Assembly (NCBI RefSeq): GCF_029893805.1
Contig: NZ_JARXYP010000002.1
Coordinates: forward strand, 62,001 to 126,000
From: Streptomyces sp. SAI-135
GTDB lineage: Bacteria; Actinomycetota; Actinomycetes; Streptomycetales; Streptomycetaceae
Direction of reading: 5' to 3'
Length of the DNA stretch: 64,000 nt
Part shown: in pieces, positions 51,684-59,732 of the stretch
Layout: every line of letters starts with the position of its first letter
Position numbering within the stretch: position 1 is the first letter of the stretch
Translations under genes and position numbers: made by a program
The notes under the pieces: generated by a model
The model's database searches: none
The model's input: only the letters and a program-made list of their open reading frames with translations
Told to the model about the DNA's origin: nothing

Positions 51684-52694
51684 ATGTCCTCAGCACGTCT
51701 TCGCGGCCCCCGTGCCGCGGCCGTCGCCACGGCCGCCCTCCTCGTCCTGGGCAGCGCCGCCCCCGCCCTCGCCACCTCCGGCGGCGATCTTCCCCATCAC
51801 CCAGTTCTCACCAACAAGCCTGCGCTGCCGGCCAGTTACACGATCCCGGGCGACAAGACCTACCCCGAGGGCATCGCCCGCCAGCAGGGCACGCCGTACT
51901 TCTACGTCGGCAGCACCAGTGACGGCACGATCTACCGGGGCGACATCCACCAGGGCGCGACCAAGGTGTTCCTGCCCGGCGGCGAGGACGGGCGCGTGTC
52001 GGTCGCCGGTATGAAGACCGACCGCGCCGGCCGGCTCGTCGTCGCCGGCGGCGCCACCGGCAAGGTCTTCGTCTACGACACCCGCACCCGGGCCCTGCTG
52101 CACGTCTTCGACACCGGCCACTCCGACGTGTTCCTCAACGACGTGGCCCTCGCGCCGAACGGCGACGCCTACATCTCGGACTCCATCCACCCGGCGCTGT
52201 GGCACATCACCGCGGCCGAGTTGAAGAGCAAGCGGGTCGATCAGCCGCTGCGGGTGGGCGTCGACCTGACGAACTCGCCGATGGTCTACGACGCCGGCTT
52301 CAACGGCAACGGCCTGGTCGTCACCGGCGACGGACGGTACGTCCTGCTCGCCGACTACAACGACTACGCCTTCTACCGCGTCGACCTGCGCACCCACCAG
52401 GTCGTCCCGATCGACCTCGGCGGCGCCAAGGGCATCTCCGGCGACGGTCTGCTGCTCAGGGGGCACACCCTGACCGCGGTCACCGAACTGGACAACCCCG
52501 ACGGCCAGATCGCCGTGCTGAAACTGAACGGCGACTACACCAAGGCCCACGTCGTGAGCGTGGAGCACGGGCACGGCATGCACAGCCCGTCCACGGCCGC
52601 CTTCGACGGCCACGACCTGCTGATCGTCAACTTCCAGTTCCAGATCGCCGACCCGAAGCTGCCGTTCGACGTGGTCCGGGTCCACACCCGGTAA
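51684..52694 (+). CDS. Secreted beta-propeller protein (SMP-30/gluconolactonase-like)
   Basis: The protein has 336 residues. The N-terminus is a signal peptide: basic start, hydrophobic AAAVATAALLVLGSAAPALA, with cleavage expected after ALA near residue 30. The rest shows repeated blades such as AGMKTDRAGRLVVAGG, VALAPNGDAYISDS and LTAVTELDNPDGQIAV, with Asp/Asn at positions used for calcium in gluconolactonase-like propellers. It is probably an extracellular lactonase or binding protein. It is 48 nt after the MBL gene. Confidence 0.82.
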   Translation: MSSARLRGPRAAAVATAALLVLGSAAPALATSGGDLPHHPVLTNKPALPASYTIPGDKTYPEGIARQQGTPYFYVGSTSDGTIYRGDIHQGATKVFLPGGEDGRVSVAGMKTDRAGRLVVAGGATGKVFVYDTRTRALLHVFDTGHSDVFLNDVALAPNGDAYISDSIHPALWHITAAELKSKRVDQPLRVGVDLTNSPMVYDAGFNGNGLVVTGDGRYVLLADYNDYAFYRVDLRTHQVVPIDLGGAKGISGDGLLLRGHTLTAVTELDNPDGQIAVLKLNGDYTKAHVVSVEHGHGMHSPSTAAFDGHDLLIVNFQFQIADPKLPFDVVRVHTR

Positions 52695-52738
52695 CCGTCG
52701 GAACCCATAAGACGTCAGAGACACGAGAGACGACCATC

Positions 52739-53386
52739 ATGAACATCACCATCGTCGGGGCCGGGAACATGGCCCGAGGCATCGCCACCCGCGCCCTGGC
52801 CGGCGGCCACCAGGTCACCATCACGGCCAAGGACCCCGACAAGGCCGTACAACTCGCCGACGAACTGAGCGAACAGGACGACGGCGGGCAGGTCGCAGCC
52901 GGCGACGAATCGGCCGTCGAGCGGGCCGACATCGTCGTCCTCGCGGTGCCCTTCACCGCGGCCGAGCAGCTCGCCGCAACCTACGGCCCGCGACTTGGCG
53001 GCAAGGTGCTCATCGACATCAGCAACCCCGTCGACGCCACCCTCGACGCACTCGTCGTCACCCCCGGCACCTCCGCCGCCGAACGCATCGCCGCAGCCGC
53101 CGGAGAACAGGTGCGGGTGGTCAAGGCGTTCAACACGACCTTCGCCACCACCCTGGTCTCCGGCCAGGTGGACGGAACCCCGCTCGACGTGTTCATCGCC
53201 TCCGACGACGAAGCCGCCCGCAAAGAAGTCGCCGCCCTCGTCGCCTCCGGCGGACTCAACCCGGTCGACGTCGGCGCACTCAAGCACGCACGCGAACTGG
53301 AGGGCTTCCAGCTCCTCCACATGGCGCTACAGATCCGCGAGGGCGGCCACGGCTGGGCCAGCACAATCAAGATCGTCGCCCCCTGA
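52739..53386 (+). CDS. NADPH-dependent F420 reductase-like protein
   Basis: The protein has 215 residues. The N-terminal ITIVGAGNMARGIATRALAGGH is an NADP-binding motif. VVLAVPF, VLIDISNPVD and KAFNTTFA are the signature set of F420-dependent NADP oxidoreductases and related Npd-type proteins. It would shuttle hydride between F420 and NADP, or act as a related two-domain-less oxidoreductase. The ribosome site is weak (GAGAGACG). It lies between the two secreted beta-propeller genes. Confidence 0.85.
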   Translation: MNITIVGAGNMARGIATRALAGGHQVTITAKDPDKAVQLADELSEQDDGGQVAAGDESAVERADIVVLAVPFTAAEQLAATYGPRLGGKVLIDISNPVDATLDALVVTPGTSAAERIAAAAGEQVRVVKAFNTTFATTLVSGQVDGTPLDVFIASDDEAARKEVAALVASGGLNPVDVGALKHARELEGFQLLHMALQIREGGHGWASTIKIVAP

Positions 53387-53419
53387 GGCACCAGCCGGTA
53401 CGACACCCTCCCCCGAACG

Positions 53420-53458
53420 CCACTGCCGGCCCGCTACTCCCCCACGGGCCGGCAGTGG
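53420..53458. terminator. Hairpin terminator
   Basis: CCACTGCCGGCCCG (53420-53433) pairs perfectly with CGGGCCGGCAGTGG (53445-53458), a 14-bp stem with an 11-nt loop, 34 nt after the reductase stop. It may partly end transcription before the next gene. Confidence 0.55.
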
Positions 53459-53487
53459 CCCGTCCTCAGCACAGGAGAACCGCCCCC

Positions 53488-54429
53488 ATGCACGCCCGCA
53501 CCACCGTCACCACGCTCGCAGCGGCCGCGGCCCTGCTGACCTCCGCGGCGACTGCCACGGCCGCCACCGAGCCGCTCTCCCATCCCCGCATCGCGGCCCA
53601 CTTCAGCCTGGCAGCCGAGCAGCAGCCAGAGAACATCACCGTCGACCGCACCGGGTCGGCGTACCTGACCTTCTCCTTCGCCCGGCAGATCGTCCGCGTC
53701 TCCCCCGACGGACACCAGCACGTGCTGGCCACGCTTCCCGCACCCGCCAAGGCGAACACCCCCAACCTGGGCAAGGCGTTCGTCGGCGGCATCGCCCGCG
53801 CCGACGACGGCACCCTCTACGTCACCTACGCCACCGGCACCGCCGACCTCACCGGAATCTGGGCGGTGCGCCCCGGTGGCCGCCCGCACCGCATCGCCGC
53901 CCTGCCCGCCGACGGACTGCCCAACGGCCTCGCCCTCGACGGACACAGGCAGCGGCTTTATGTCACCGACTCCGTCCACGGCGTCATCTACCGCCTCCCC
54001 GCACACGGCGGCAAGGCGACCGTCTGGGCCCGCGGTGAGGCCCTCGAACCCAGCACCTTCGCCGGCGCCAACGGCCTGAAACTGCACAACGGCGCCGTCT
54101 GGGCCACCAACCTCGACAAGGGCACCGTCCTGCGCATCCCCATCACACCGCGCGGCACCGCGGGCACCATCGAGGTCCGCGCCACCGGGATGCCCTCCAT
54201 CGACGACTTCGCCTTCACCGGGCACGGCGACACCCTCCTCGCCGCCCGCGACGACAACGAGGTCGACCTGGTCCGCCCCGACGGCACCCACACCGCGGCA
54301 CTCACGGCCGCCGACGGCCTCCAGACCCCGACCTCCGTCGCGGTCCACCGCGGCAAGGTGTACGTCCCCAGCGCCGCCTACCTCACCAACGAGGACCCCA
54401 ACCTCCTCGTCGCCCACCTCGACCGCTGA
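53488..54429 (+). CDS. Secreted beta-propeller protein, SMP-30-like
   Basis: The protein has 313 residues. The signal peptide (TTLAAAAALLTSAATATAA) is followed by propeller blades such as ENITVDRTGSAYLTFS, GGIARADDGTLYVT, PNGLALDGHRQRLYVTDS and TSVAVHRGKVYVPS. It resembles the sugar-lactone lactonase/YvrE class. It is a distant relative of the protein at 51684. AGGAG precedes ATG 53488. Confidence 0.82.
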   Translation: MHARTTVTTLAAAAALLTSAATATAATEPLSHPRIAAHFSLAAEQQPENITVDRTGSAYLTFSFARQIVRVSPDGHQHVLATLPAPAKANTPNLGKAFVGGIARADDGTLYVTYATGTADLTGIWAVRPGGRPHRIAALPADGLPNGLALDGHRQRLYVTDSVHGVIYRLPAHGGKATVWARGEALEPSTFAGANGLKLHNGAVWATNLDKGTVLRIPITPRGTAGTIEVRATGMPSIDDFAFTGHGDTLLAARDDNEVDLVRPDGTHTAALTAADGLQTPTSVAVHRGKVYVPSAAYLTNEDPNLLVAHLDR

Positions 54430-54456
54430 CACGGCCGTAGCGGTACACCACCCGAC

Positions 54457-54497
54457 GGCGGCGTGGGCGGCGGGACAACCCCGCCGCCCACGCCGCC
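54457..54497. terminator. Long perfect hairpin
   Basis: GGCGGCGTGGGCGGCGG (54457-54473) pairs with CCGCCGCCCACGCCGCC (54481-54497), a perfect 17-bp stem with a 7-nt loop between the propeller and exporter genes. It may be a terminator or an attenuator in front of the exporter. Confidence 0.6.
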
Positions 54498-54521
54498 GAC
54501 CCTCGCAGTCCAGGAACAGAT

Positions 54522-55793
54522 ATGGCCGCGACTCCTCAGACCAGCACCCCCAGTCCCCATCCCCGGCGAGGCGAGGCGCAGGACCGCCGCCCCCGCCGCC
54601 TGCCCCTCGTCCTGGTCCTGGGCTCCCTCACCGCGCTCGGACCGCTCACCATCGACCTCTACCTTCCGGCGCTGCCCCGGGTCAGCGCGGACCTGCACGT
54701 CTCCCAGGCCGTCACCCAGCTCACCCTCACCGCCTTCATGGCCGGCATCGCCCTGGGCCAGCTGGTCATCGGCCCGCTCAGCGACACCCTCGGGCGACGC
54801 CGGCCGCTGCTGACCGGCCTGTCGGTGTACGTGGCGGTCGGCGCCCTGTGCGCGCTCGCCCCGAACCCGGAAGTGCTCATCGGCATGCGGCTGGTCCAAG
54901 GGCTGGCGGGGGCGGCGGGCATCGTCATCGCGCGGGCCGTCGTCCGCGACCTGTACGACGGACTCGGGGCCGCCCGTCTGCTGTCCTCGCTGATGCTGGT
55001 GTCCGGCACCGCGCCCATCCTGGCGCCCGTGCTCGGCGCCCAACTGCTGCGACTGACCTCCTGGCGAGGCGTGTTCGTCACCCTCACCCTCCTCGGCCTG
55101 GTCATCCTGGCGGCCACCGCGGCCCTGCTGACCGAGACCCTGCCGCGCCCGGACCGGCGGCACGGCGGACTTCCGGCGACCCTGCGCACCATGCGCGATC
55201 TCGTGCGCGACCGCCCCTTCACCGGCTACCTGCTCACCGGCAGCCTCGGCTTCGCCGCGCTGTTCGCCTACATCGCCGGATCCTCCTTCACCCTCCAGGA
55301 GGTCTACGGCGCCTCCCCGCAGACATACAGCCTGCTCTTCGGCCTCAACTCGCTCGGCATGGTCGCCACGGGACAGCTCAACGGCAAGTTCCTGCTCGGC
55401 CGTTACCCCTCCCACCGAGTGCTGGCCACCGGCCTGACCGTGCTCGGGGCCGCGGGTGCCGCCCTGGTGCTCCTGGTCACCGCCACCCACGCGGGCCTGC
55501 CCTGGATCGCGGCGGCCCTCTTCCTCACCGCCTGCCCGGTCGGCATGATCCTGCCTACCACCACGGCCCTGTCCCTCCAACGCGCCCCGCTCGCGGCGGG
55601 CAGCGCCTCCGCGCTGCTGGGCACCACCCAGTTCCTCATGGGAGCCCTCGCCCCGGCCCTCGCCGGGCTCGGACGACAGTCGACCGCTCTCCCCATGGCA
55701 CTGTCGGTGCTGGGACTTGCCGTCGCCTCGGCGGGCTGCTTCCTCGCGCTGTGCCACCCGTGGCGGGCCGTTCCCGATCCACTGGCCCAGTGA
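54522..55793 (+). CDS. Bcr/CflA-type MFS drug exporter
   Basis: The protein has 423 residues and 12 predicted membrane helices. LTIDLYLPALPRVSADL in TM1 is the Bcr/CflA signature, followed by QLVIGPLSDTLGRRRPL (motif A) and RLVQGLAGAAGIVIARAVVRDLY (TM4-loop). It probably exports an antibiotic-like compound with proton antiport. It is preceded by the 17-bp hairpin and followed by a broken MarR gene that may once have regulated it. Confidence 0.9.
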   Translation: MAATPQTSTPSPHPRRGEAQDRRPRRLPLVLVLGSLTALGPLTIDLYLPALPRVSADLHVSQAVTQLTLTAFMAGIALGQLVIGPLSDTLGRRRPLLTGLSVYVAVGALCALAPNPEVLIGMRLVQGLAGAAGIVIARAVVRDLYDGLGAARLLSSLMLVSGTAPILAPVLGAQLLRLTSWRGVFVTLTLLGLVILAATAALLTETLPRPDRRHGGLPATLRTMRDLVRDRPFTGYLLTGSLGFAALFAYIAGSSFTLQEVYGASPQTYSLLFGLNSLGMVATGQLNGKFLLGRYPSHRVLATGLTVLGAAGAALVLLVTATHAGLPWIAAALFLTACPVGMILPTTTALSLQRAPLAAGSASALLGTTQFLMGALAPALAGLGRQSTALPMALSVLGLAVASAGCFLALCHPWRAVPDPLAQ

Positions 55794-55798
55794 GCCCG

Positions 55799-56165
55799 AT
55801 GCCGGAAGCCCCCACGGGGACGGACGTCCGTGCGTACGAAGCCCTCGCACTCTTCGCCCGTCTGCTCGAGACCTCGGTGAACCGCGCCCTCCAGCGGGAG
55901 TTCGGAATCACCTGGGAGGAATACGCGGTCCTTTCACTTCTCCACCGCTCTCCTCGCCAATTCCTTCACATGACGAGGCGGCCACCGCATTCGGTTTCTC
56001 GAGAAGCCGGGTGACCCGGGCCGTTACCCGTCAGGAAATCCATGGACGGATACTCCGGTCGGCCTGCCCCAGGGACACGCGCGCGATCCACGCGGCAGTC
56101 ACCGAGCAGGGCGCGGCCCTCCTCTACAAGGCAGACGACCCCATCGGGCCGCCGTACGCCAAAGT
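55799..56165 (+). pseudogene. Frameshifted MarR-family regulator
   Basis: From ATG 55799 one frame reads ALFARLLETSVNRALQ and ITWEEYAVLSLLHRSP. The continuation (AFGFSRSRVTRAVTRQE, CPRDTRAIHAAVTEQG) is in another frame from about 55940, so a frameshift lies between 55940 and 55980. The MarR C-terminal helices are cut off near 56165. It is the remnant of a winged-helix repressor next to the exporter gene. Confidence 0.7.
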
Positions 56166-56213
56166 CTTACCAAGTTCAGTATCGGCATGGAGCACACGGA
56201 AGTGGGGTTGACC

Positions 56214-56633
56214 ATGGCCGAGTCCACCGGGTTCACCACCTCGACGGCTCCCTGCGACGTCGTACGCCGGCAGTACCTGGCCTCGGCCGCCGGTGACCTG
56301 GCCGCGCTGCGCGCGACCCTCGCCCCCGACGGGGAGTGGACGGAGACGGCCGGCTTCCCACTCGCCGGGACCTACCGCACTCCAGACGGCGTGACCTCGA
56401 ACGTCATGGAGAAGCTCGGCAAGGACTGGGATGACTGGACCGCGCACGACGACACCTACGTCGTCGACGGCGAGAACGTCGTCGTCCTGGCCCGCTACAC
56501 CGCCACCCACAAGGCCACCGGCAAGGCGATCGACGTACGGGTCGCGCACCACTTCGTCGTACGGGGCGGACTCATCGTCCGCTTCGAACAGTTCGTCGAC
56601 ACCACCCTCGTCCGCGACGCCATGACCGTCTAG
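56214..56633 (+). CDS. SnoaL/NTF2-like protein, duplicate of the protein at 47266
   Basis: The protein has 139 residues and matches the protein at 47266-47676 nearly residue for residue from VVRRQYLASAAGDL to FVRFEQ/RDAMT. The bases before the start, AAGTGGGGTTGACCATG, equal those before the other copy, where AAGTGGGGCTGA is the end of the MBL gene. So this copy kept the last codons of a lost MBL gene. Start ATG 56214. It lies directly after the broken MarR gene. Confidence 0.85.
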   Translation: MAESTGFTTSTAPCDVVRRQYLASAAGDLAALRATLAPDGEWTETAGFPLAGTYRTPDGVTSNVMEKLGKDWDDWTAHDDTYVVDGENVVVLARYTATHKATGKAIDVRVAHHFVVRGGLIVRFEQFVDTTLVRDAMTV

Positions 56634-56639
56634 AGGCGC

Positions 56640-57060
56640 CACTCAGCACCCGAAGGCTGCACGATGCGGGCGCCCTGGTCAGTAACCCCAACAGTCATGG
56701 TTACACCGCTCGTTTTACAGACCCAGTGGATCACGGTGGGGTTGTGCAGCGTGGCCGTCTGGACGATGGCTGTGCCATCGTCGGTGTGAAGTGGTGTTGC
56801 TCGGTCAGTAGTCGTGTCACGGCCGGGCGAAGCAGCGTTGCGGTTCTGGGGCGAGCTGTCTGCTCAGGGTTCGGTGGCGGGATACCGCTTGGCTGCTAGT
56901 CTCCAGTGCGTGAAGTGCAGCCGACTGCAGAGCCTGCACTGGCTCCGGGCCGAATCCGGTGGCGAGCAGGGTACCTTCGAAGTCCCGCTACACCCCCGCC
57001 ACCCGGCGAAAGACCAGGTCAGACAGCGAAATCCTGCTGGAGTAGTAGCGGGAGGGTGCC
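56640..57060. other. Intergenic region with a possible minus-strand gene remnant
   Basis: On the minus strand about 60 codons ending at a stop near 56640 read well (TPLHTDDGTAIVQTATLHNP, VIHWVCKTSGVTMTVGV), but no ATG/GTG start with a ribosome site is in frame and a stop lies upstream. I do not recognise it. The remainder shows nothing supportable. Confidence 0.3.
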
Positions 57061-57082
57061 GCCCGGCTCGGCAGAGCCGGGC
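57061..57082 (-). terminator. Hairpin terminator of the ricin-lectin gene
   Basis: GCCCGGCTC (57061-57069) pairs with GAGCCGGGC (57074-57082), a 9-bp stem with a 4-nt loop, 19 nt beyond the gene stop on the minus strand. Confidence 0.6.
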
Positions 57083-57101
57083 AGCACGTCACGGGATCAG
57101 G

Positions 57102-59351
57102 CTAGAAGTGCCACTGTTGGTTGGTGCCGCCGTTGCAGGTCCACAGGTCGACGAGGACGCCGTTGGTCTTGGTGAAGGTGGGGTCGTCGAGGCACAGCCC
57201 CGATGCCTGGTTGACGATCAGGTAGTTGCCTCCGTTGACCGGGATGAAGGACCAGTTCTGGTTGGCGCCGCCGGTGCAGGCCCACAGGTCGGCCGCCGTT
57301 CCGTTGGCGGTGCCGAACTGGTAGTTGTCCAGGCAGGTGGCCGAGTTGACGTTCCTGAGGGTGTACTGGCCGTTGCCGACGCTAGTGACGTTGAACTGCT
57401 GGAGCGTGCTGCCGGTGCACGACCACAGGTCCACTCTCGCGCCGTTGGCCGTGTTCCCCTGGTAGTCGTCCAGGCAGGTATTGGTGTTGACGTTGGTCAG
57501 GGTGCGGCCGGCGATGGCGCCGCCGTTGACCGGCACGAGCTGCCACTCCTGGGAGCCGTTGCTCGTCGCGGTCTGCAAGGTCAGGTTCGCGCCCGTCGAG
57601 GCGCCGGTGAGGTAGAGGCTCGTGTTGCCTCTGGACTGGAACTGGTAGTTGCCGTTCGACAGTTGGACCATGTTCCACAAGCCCGTGGTGGTGTTGTCGA
57701 CCCACTGGCCGATCTGCGCGCCAGCGACCGCGTTGTTGCCCCAGATGGCCGCGGCCCGGCCGCCGGAGGCGTTGAGCAGGGTCATGCCGCTCGGCTTGGT
57801 GGTGATGTGCCAGTACTGGGTCTCGGCGTTGGACGCCGAACCGGCGTTCTCCAGGCGGACGTCGGGGGTGTTGCCGTTGCCGATGTTTGCGTCGGTCGTG
57901 TTGTTGCGGGTGCCGATGACCTGGCCGGTCAGCCGGTTGACGATCTGGTAGAGGGTGCCCTGCGAAAGGCCGAAGTCGATGTCGGCGTTGATGATCGTGG
58001 ACGTGCCTTGGTTCGCGAGGATCACCACACGGCCGGTGTTGGCGTCGTAGGTGAGGTTGCGGCTGTAGGCGCCGGGGACGGTGGTCTGGTACTGGGTCCA
58101 GGTTCCGGTGCTGGAGCCGGTCGCGTTCATCCAGACGCTGCCGCTTCCGGCGGCGTTGTAGAGCAGTCGGCCGTCGGGCAGGCGGATGACCACGGGGCTG
58201 CCGCCCTGCGGTACGGCGCCGGAGCCGCTGGAGACGGGGAGGGTGGAGATACCGGTGCCGCTGGTGCCGCCCACGGAGAAGAAGTGCAGCGGGTCGTTGG
58301 CCACCTTGTAGCGGACATTGTCGCCGCCGCCCCAGTACTCGTACGTGAGCATCCACTTGCCGTCGGAGGTGGGGACGACGTTGGTCATGCCCGGGCGGCC
58401 GCCGCCGATCTCCGTCTTGGTGCCTCCCATGGTGACGGTCGTCCCGGTCACGTCCACCACCGCGCTGCTCCAGCCCGAGCTCGACGAGCCGTTCCAGGTC
58501 CGGTGGGCGAGGATCTGGCCGAGCGAGTCCGTGGCCGTGTCGTTGGCGGGGTCCATGGTCAGCGCACCGGTGCTGCTGTCGTAGCCCGTGTAGTCGTTCT
58601 CGTCGGAGTAGTACGCCACCAACTGGCCGTTGTAGACCATCAGGTACGGCTCCCAGACCGGGTCCACCTGGTGGTTGGTGTTGGCGTTCGAGACGTTGGA
58701 ACCCACATTGCCCGCGCTGCCTCCCTGCCAGCCGCCCCCGGTGATGATGTTGAGGAAGCTCCACGTGGTGCCCTGGTCGGTGCTGGAGTACAGCGCGATC
58801 GCCAGGTCCCTGCGGTCGCCGTCACCGCTGGGCGTCCAGGTGGGGTCGGCCGCCTTGTGCTCCAGGTAGTAGTAGTCGTCGCCGGACACCACGGCGGCCA
58901 TGACGAGTGTGCCCGCGGGCAGCGAGCCGACGTTCTGGGGCAGGACGTACAGGTAGGGGTTCGTCCAGGCGCTGGTGTACCTGGCGTACTGCGGGTCGCT
59001 CGACAGGTAGGCCGGAGCCCGGACCTGCGAGACCAGCTGCCAGCTCGTGCCGTCGTCGCTGCTGCGGTACACCGGCAGCGTCTCACCGACCGCTGAACCG
59101 GACGAGGGGACCGTCGCCTGCTCGAACGAGGCGACCAGCTGTCCGTTCCTCAGCTGCGCGGCCTTCGGGTAGATGGCACAGTTTCCCCGGCCCTTCAGGC
59201 ACGCCTGGTTCGAGGGGAGCTGATAGATGGTCCCGGGGGTGGGCGAGTACGCGCCGGCGGGCGGCGCCGCCACGAGCGACACGATGACGGCACAGACGGC
59301 GGCCATCGCCACGCCGAGCTCTCTCAGTCTGCTTCTCATGTGCATTCTCAT
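57102..59351 (-). CDS. Secreted BNR/sialidase-fold protein with C-terminal ricin-type lectin domains
   Basis: The protein has about 749 residues. A signal peptide (basic start, then AMAAVCAVIVSLVAAPPAGA) is followed by a domain with Asp-box-like repeats (SSDDGTSWQL, SSTDQGTTWSF) and GDDYYYLEHKA, which suits a BNR/sialidase-like propeller (about residues 40-450). From about residue 460 there are ricin B-type beta-trefoil repeats with QxW motifs (SQEWQLV, LQQFNV, NQNWSF, NQQWHF) and CLDDYQG/CLDN signatures, two trefoils in all. It probably cleaves or binds a polysaccharide outside the cell. The start (59351, 59345 or upstream GTG) is not fixed. Confidence 0.85.
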   Translation of the reverse strand: MRMHMRSRLRELGVAMAAVCAVIVSLVAAPPAGAYSPTPGTIYQLPSNQACLKGRGNCAIYPKAAQLRNGQLVASFEQATVPSSGSAVGETLPVYRSSDDGTSWQLVSQVRAPAYLSSDPQYARYTSAWTNPYLYVLPQNVGSLPAGTLVMAAVVSGDDYYYLEHKAADPTWTPSGDGDRRDLAIALYSSTDQGTTWSFLNIITGGGWQGGSAGNVGSNVSNANTNHQVDPVWEPYLMVYNGQLVAYYSDENDYTGYDSSTGALTMDPANDTATDSLGQILAHRTWNGSSSSGWSSAVVDVTGTTVTMGGTKTEIGGGRPGMTNVVPTSDGKWMLTYEYWGGGDNVRYKVANDPLHFFSVGGTSGTGISTLPVSSGSGAVPQGGSPVVIRLPDGRLLYNAAGSGSVWMNATGSSTGTWTQYQTTVPGAYSRNLTYDANTGRVVILANQGTSTIINADIDFGLSQGTLYQIVNRLTGQVIGTRNNTTDANIGNGNTPDVRLENAGSASNAETQYWHITTKPSGMTLLNASGGRAAAIWGNNAVAGAQIGQWVDNTTTGLWNMVQLSNGNYQFQSRGNTSLYLTGASTGANLTLQTATSNGSQEWQLVPVNGGAIAGRTLTNVNTNTCLDDYQGNTANGARVDLWSCTGSTLQQFNVTSVGNGQYTLRNVNSATCLDNYQFGTANGTAADLWACTGGANQNWSFIPVNGGNYLIVNQASGLCLDDPTFTKTNGVLVDLWTCNGGTNQQWHF

Positions 59352-59709
59352 CCTGCTCACGGTTGGGCCGAGGCCTGGCGGTTCCGCGCGATCGCGGTCC
59401 GCGGGTGCGCGAGTGCTCGCGTCGCCGGGCTGGTGGGTTCGGCCAGAGGTGGGGCCGCCGTCGTCCGGACGGCCCTTCGCCACCCGACGGCGGCGAAGAC
59501 TTTCGACCTGGGAAGGTCGGACCATGGGGTCAGGTGCTCGTGCTGGAGCTGTCAGGAGCGGGGCTTCAGGCCCTTCGGCGGAACCGCACGGAGTGAAGAT
59601 CTTCTGCACTGGAGGGGGCTGCGGCTCTTGTCATCGGTACTTCCTGCTTTCCGTGGACGGGCCGGCCGCGCCGTGCCAGGAAGTGGCGTGCCCGGCCGAC
59701 CGTCAAGGA
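59352..59709. other. Intergenic region, promoter of the ricin-lectin gene
   Basis: These roughly 360 bases lie between the GH42 gene end and the start of the lectin gene. No gene is supportable in either strand; the only clear feature is the hairpin at the GH42 end. Confidence 0.4.
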
Positions 59710-59732
59710 GCCCGCCTCAGGGGGAGGCGGGC
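59710..59732 (-). terminator. Hairpin at the end of the GH42 gene
   Basis: GCCCGCCTC (59710-59718) pairs with GAGGCGGGC (59724-59732), a 9-bp stem with a 5-nt loop overlapping the GH42 stop codon. Confidence 0.55.

Noticed and set aside
56814..59096. Long plus-strand open frame of 760 codons
   Set aside because: It lies opposite the secreted lectin gene, is Val/Gly/Arg-rich with no domain motif, and reflects the high GC content of the true gene.
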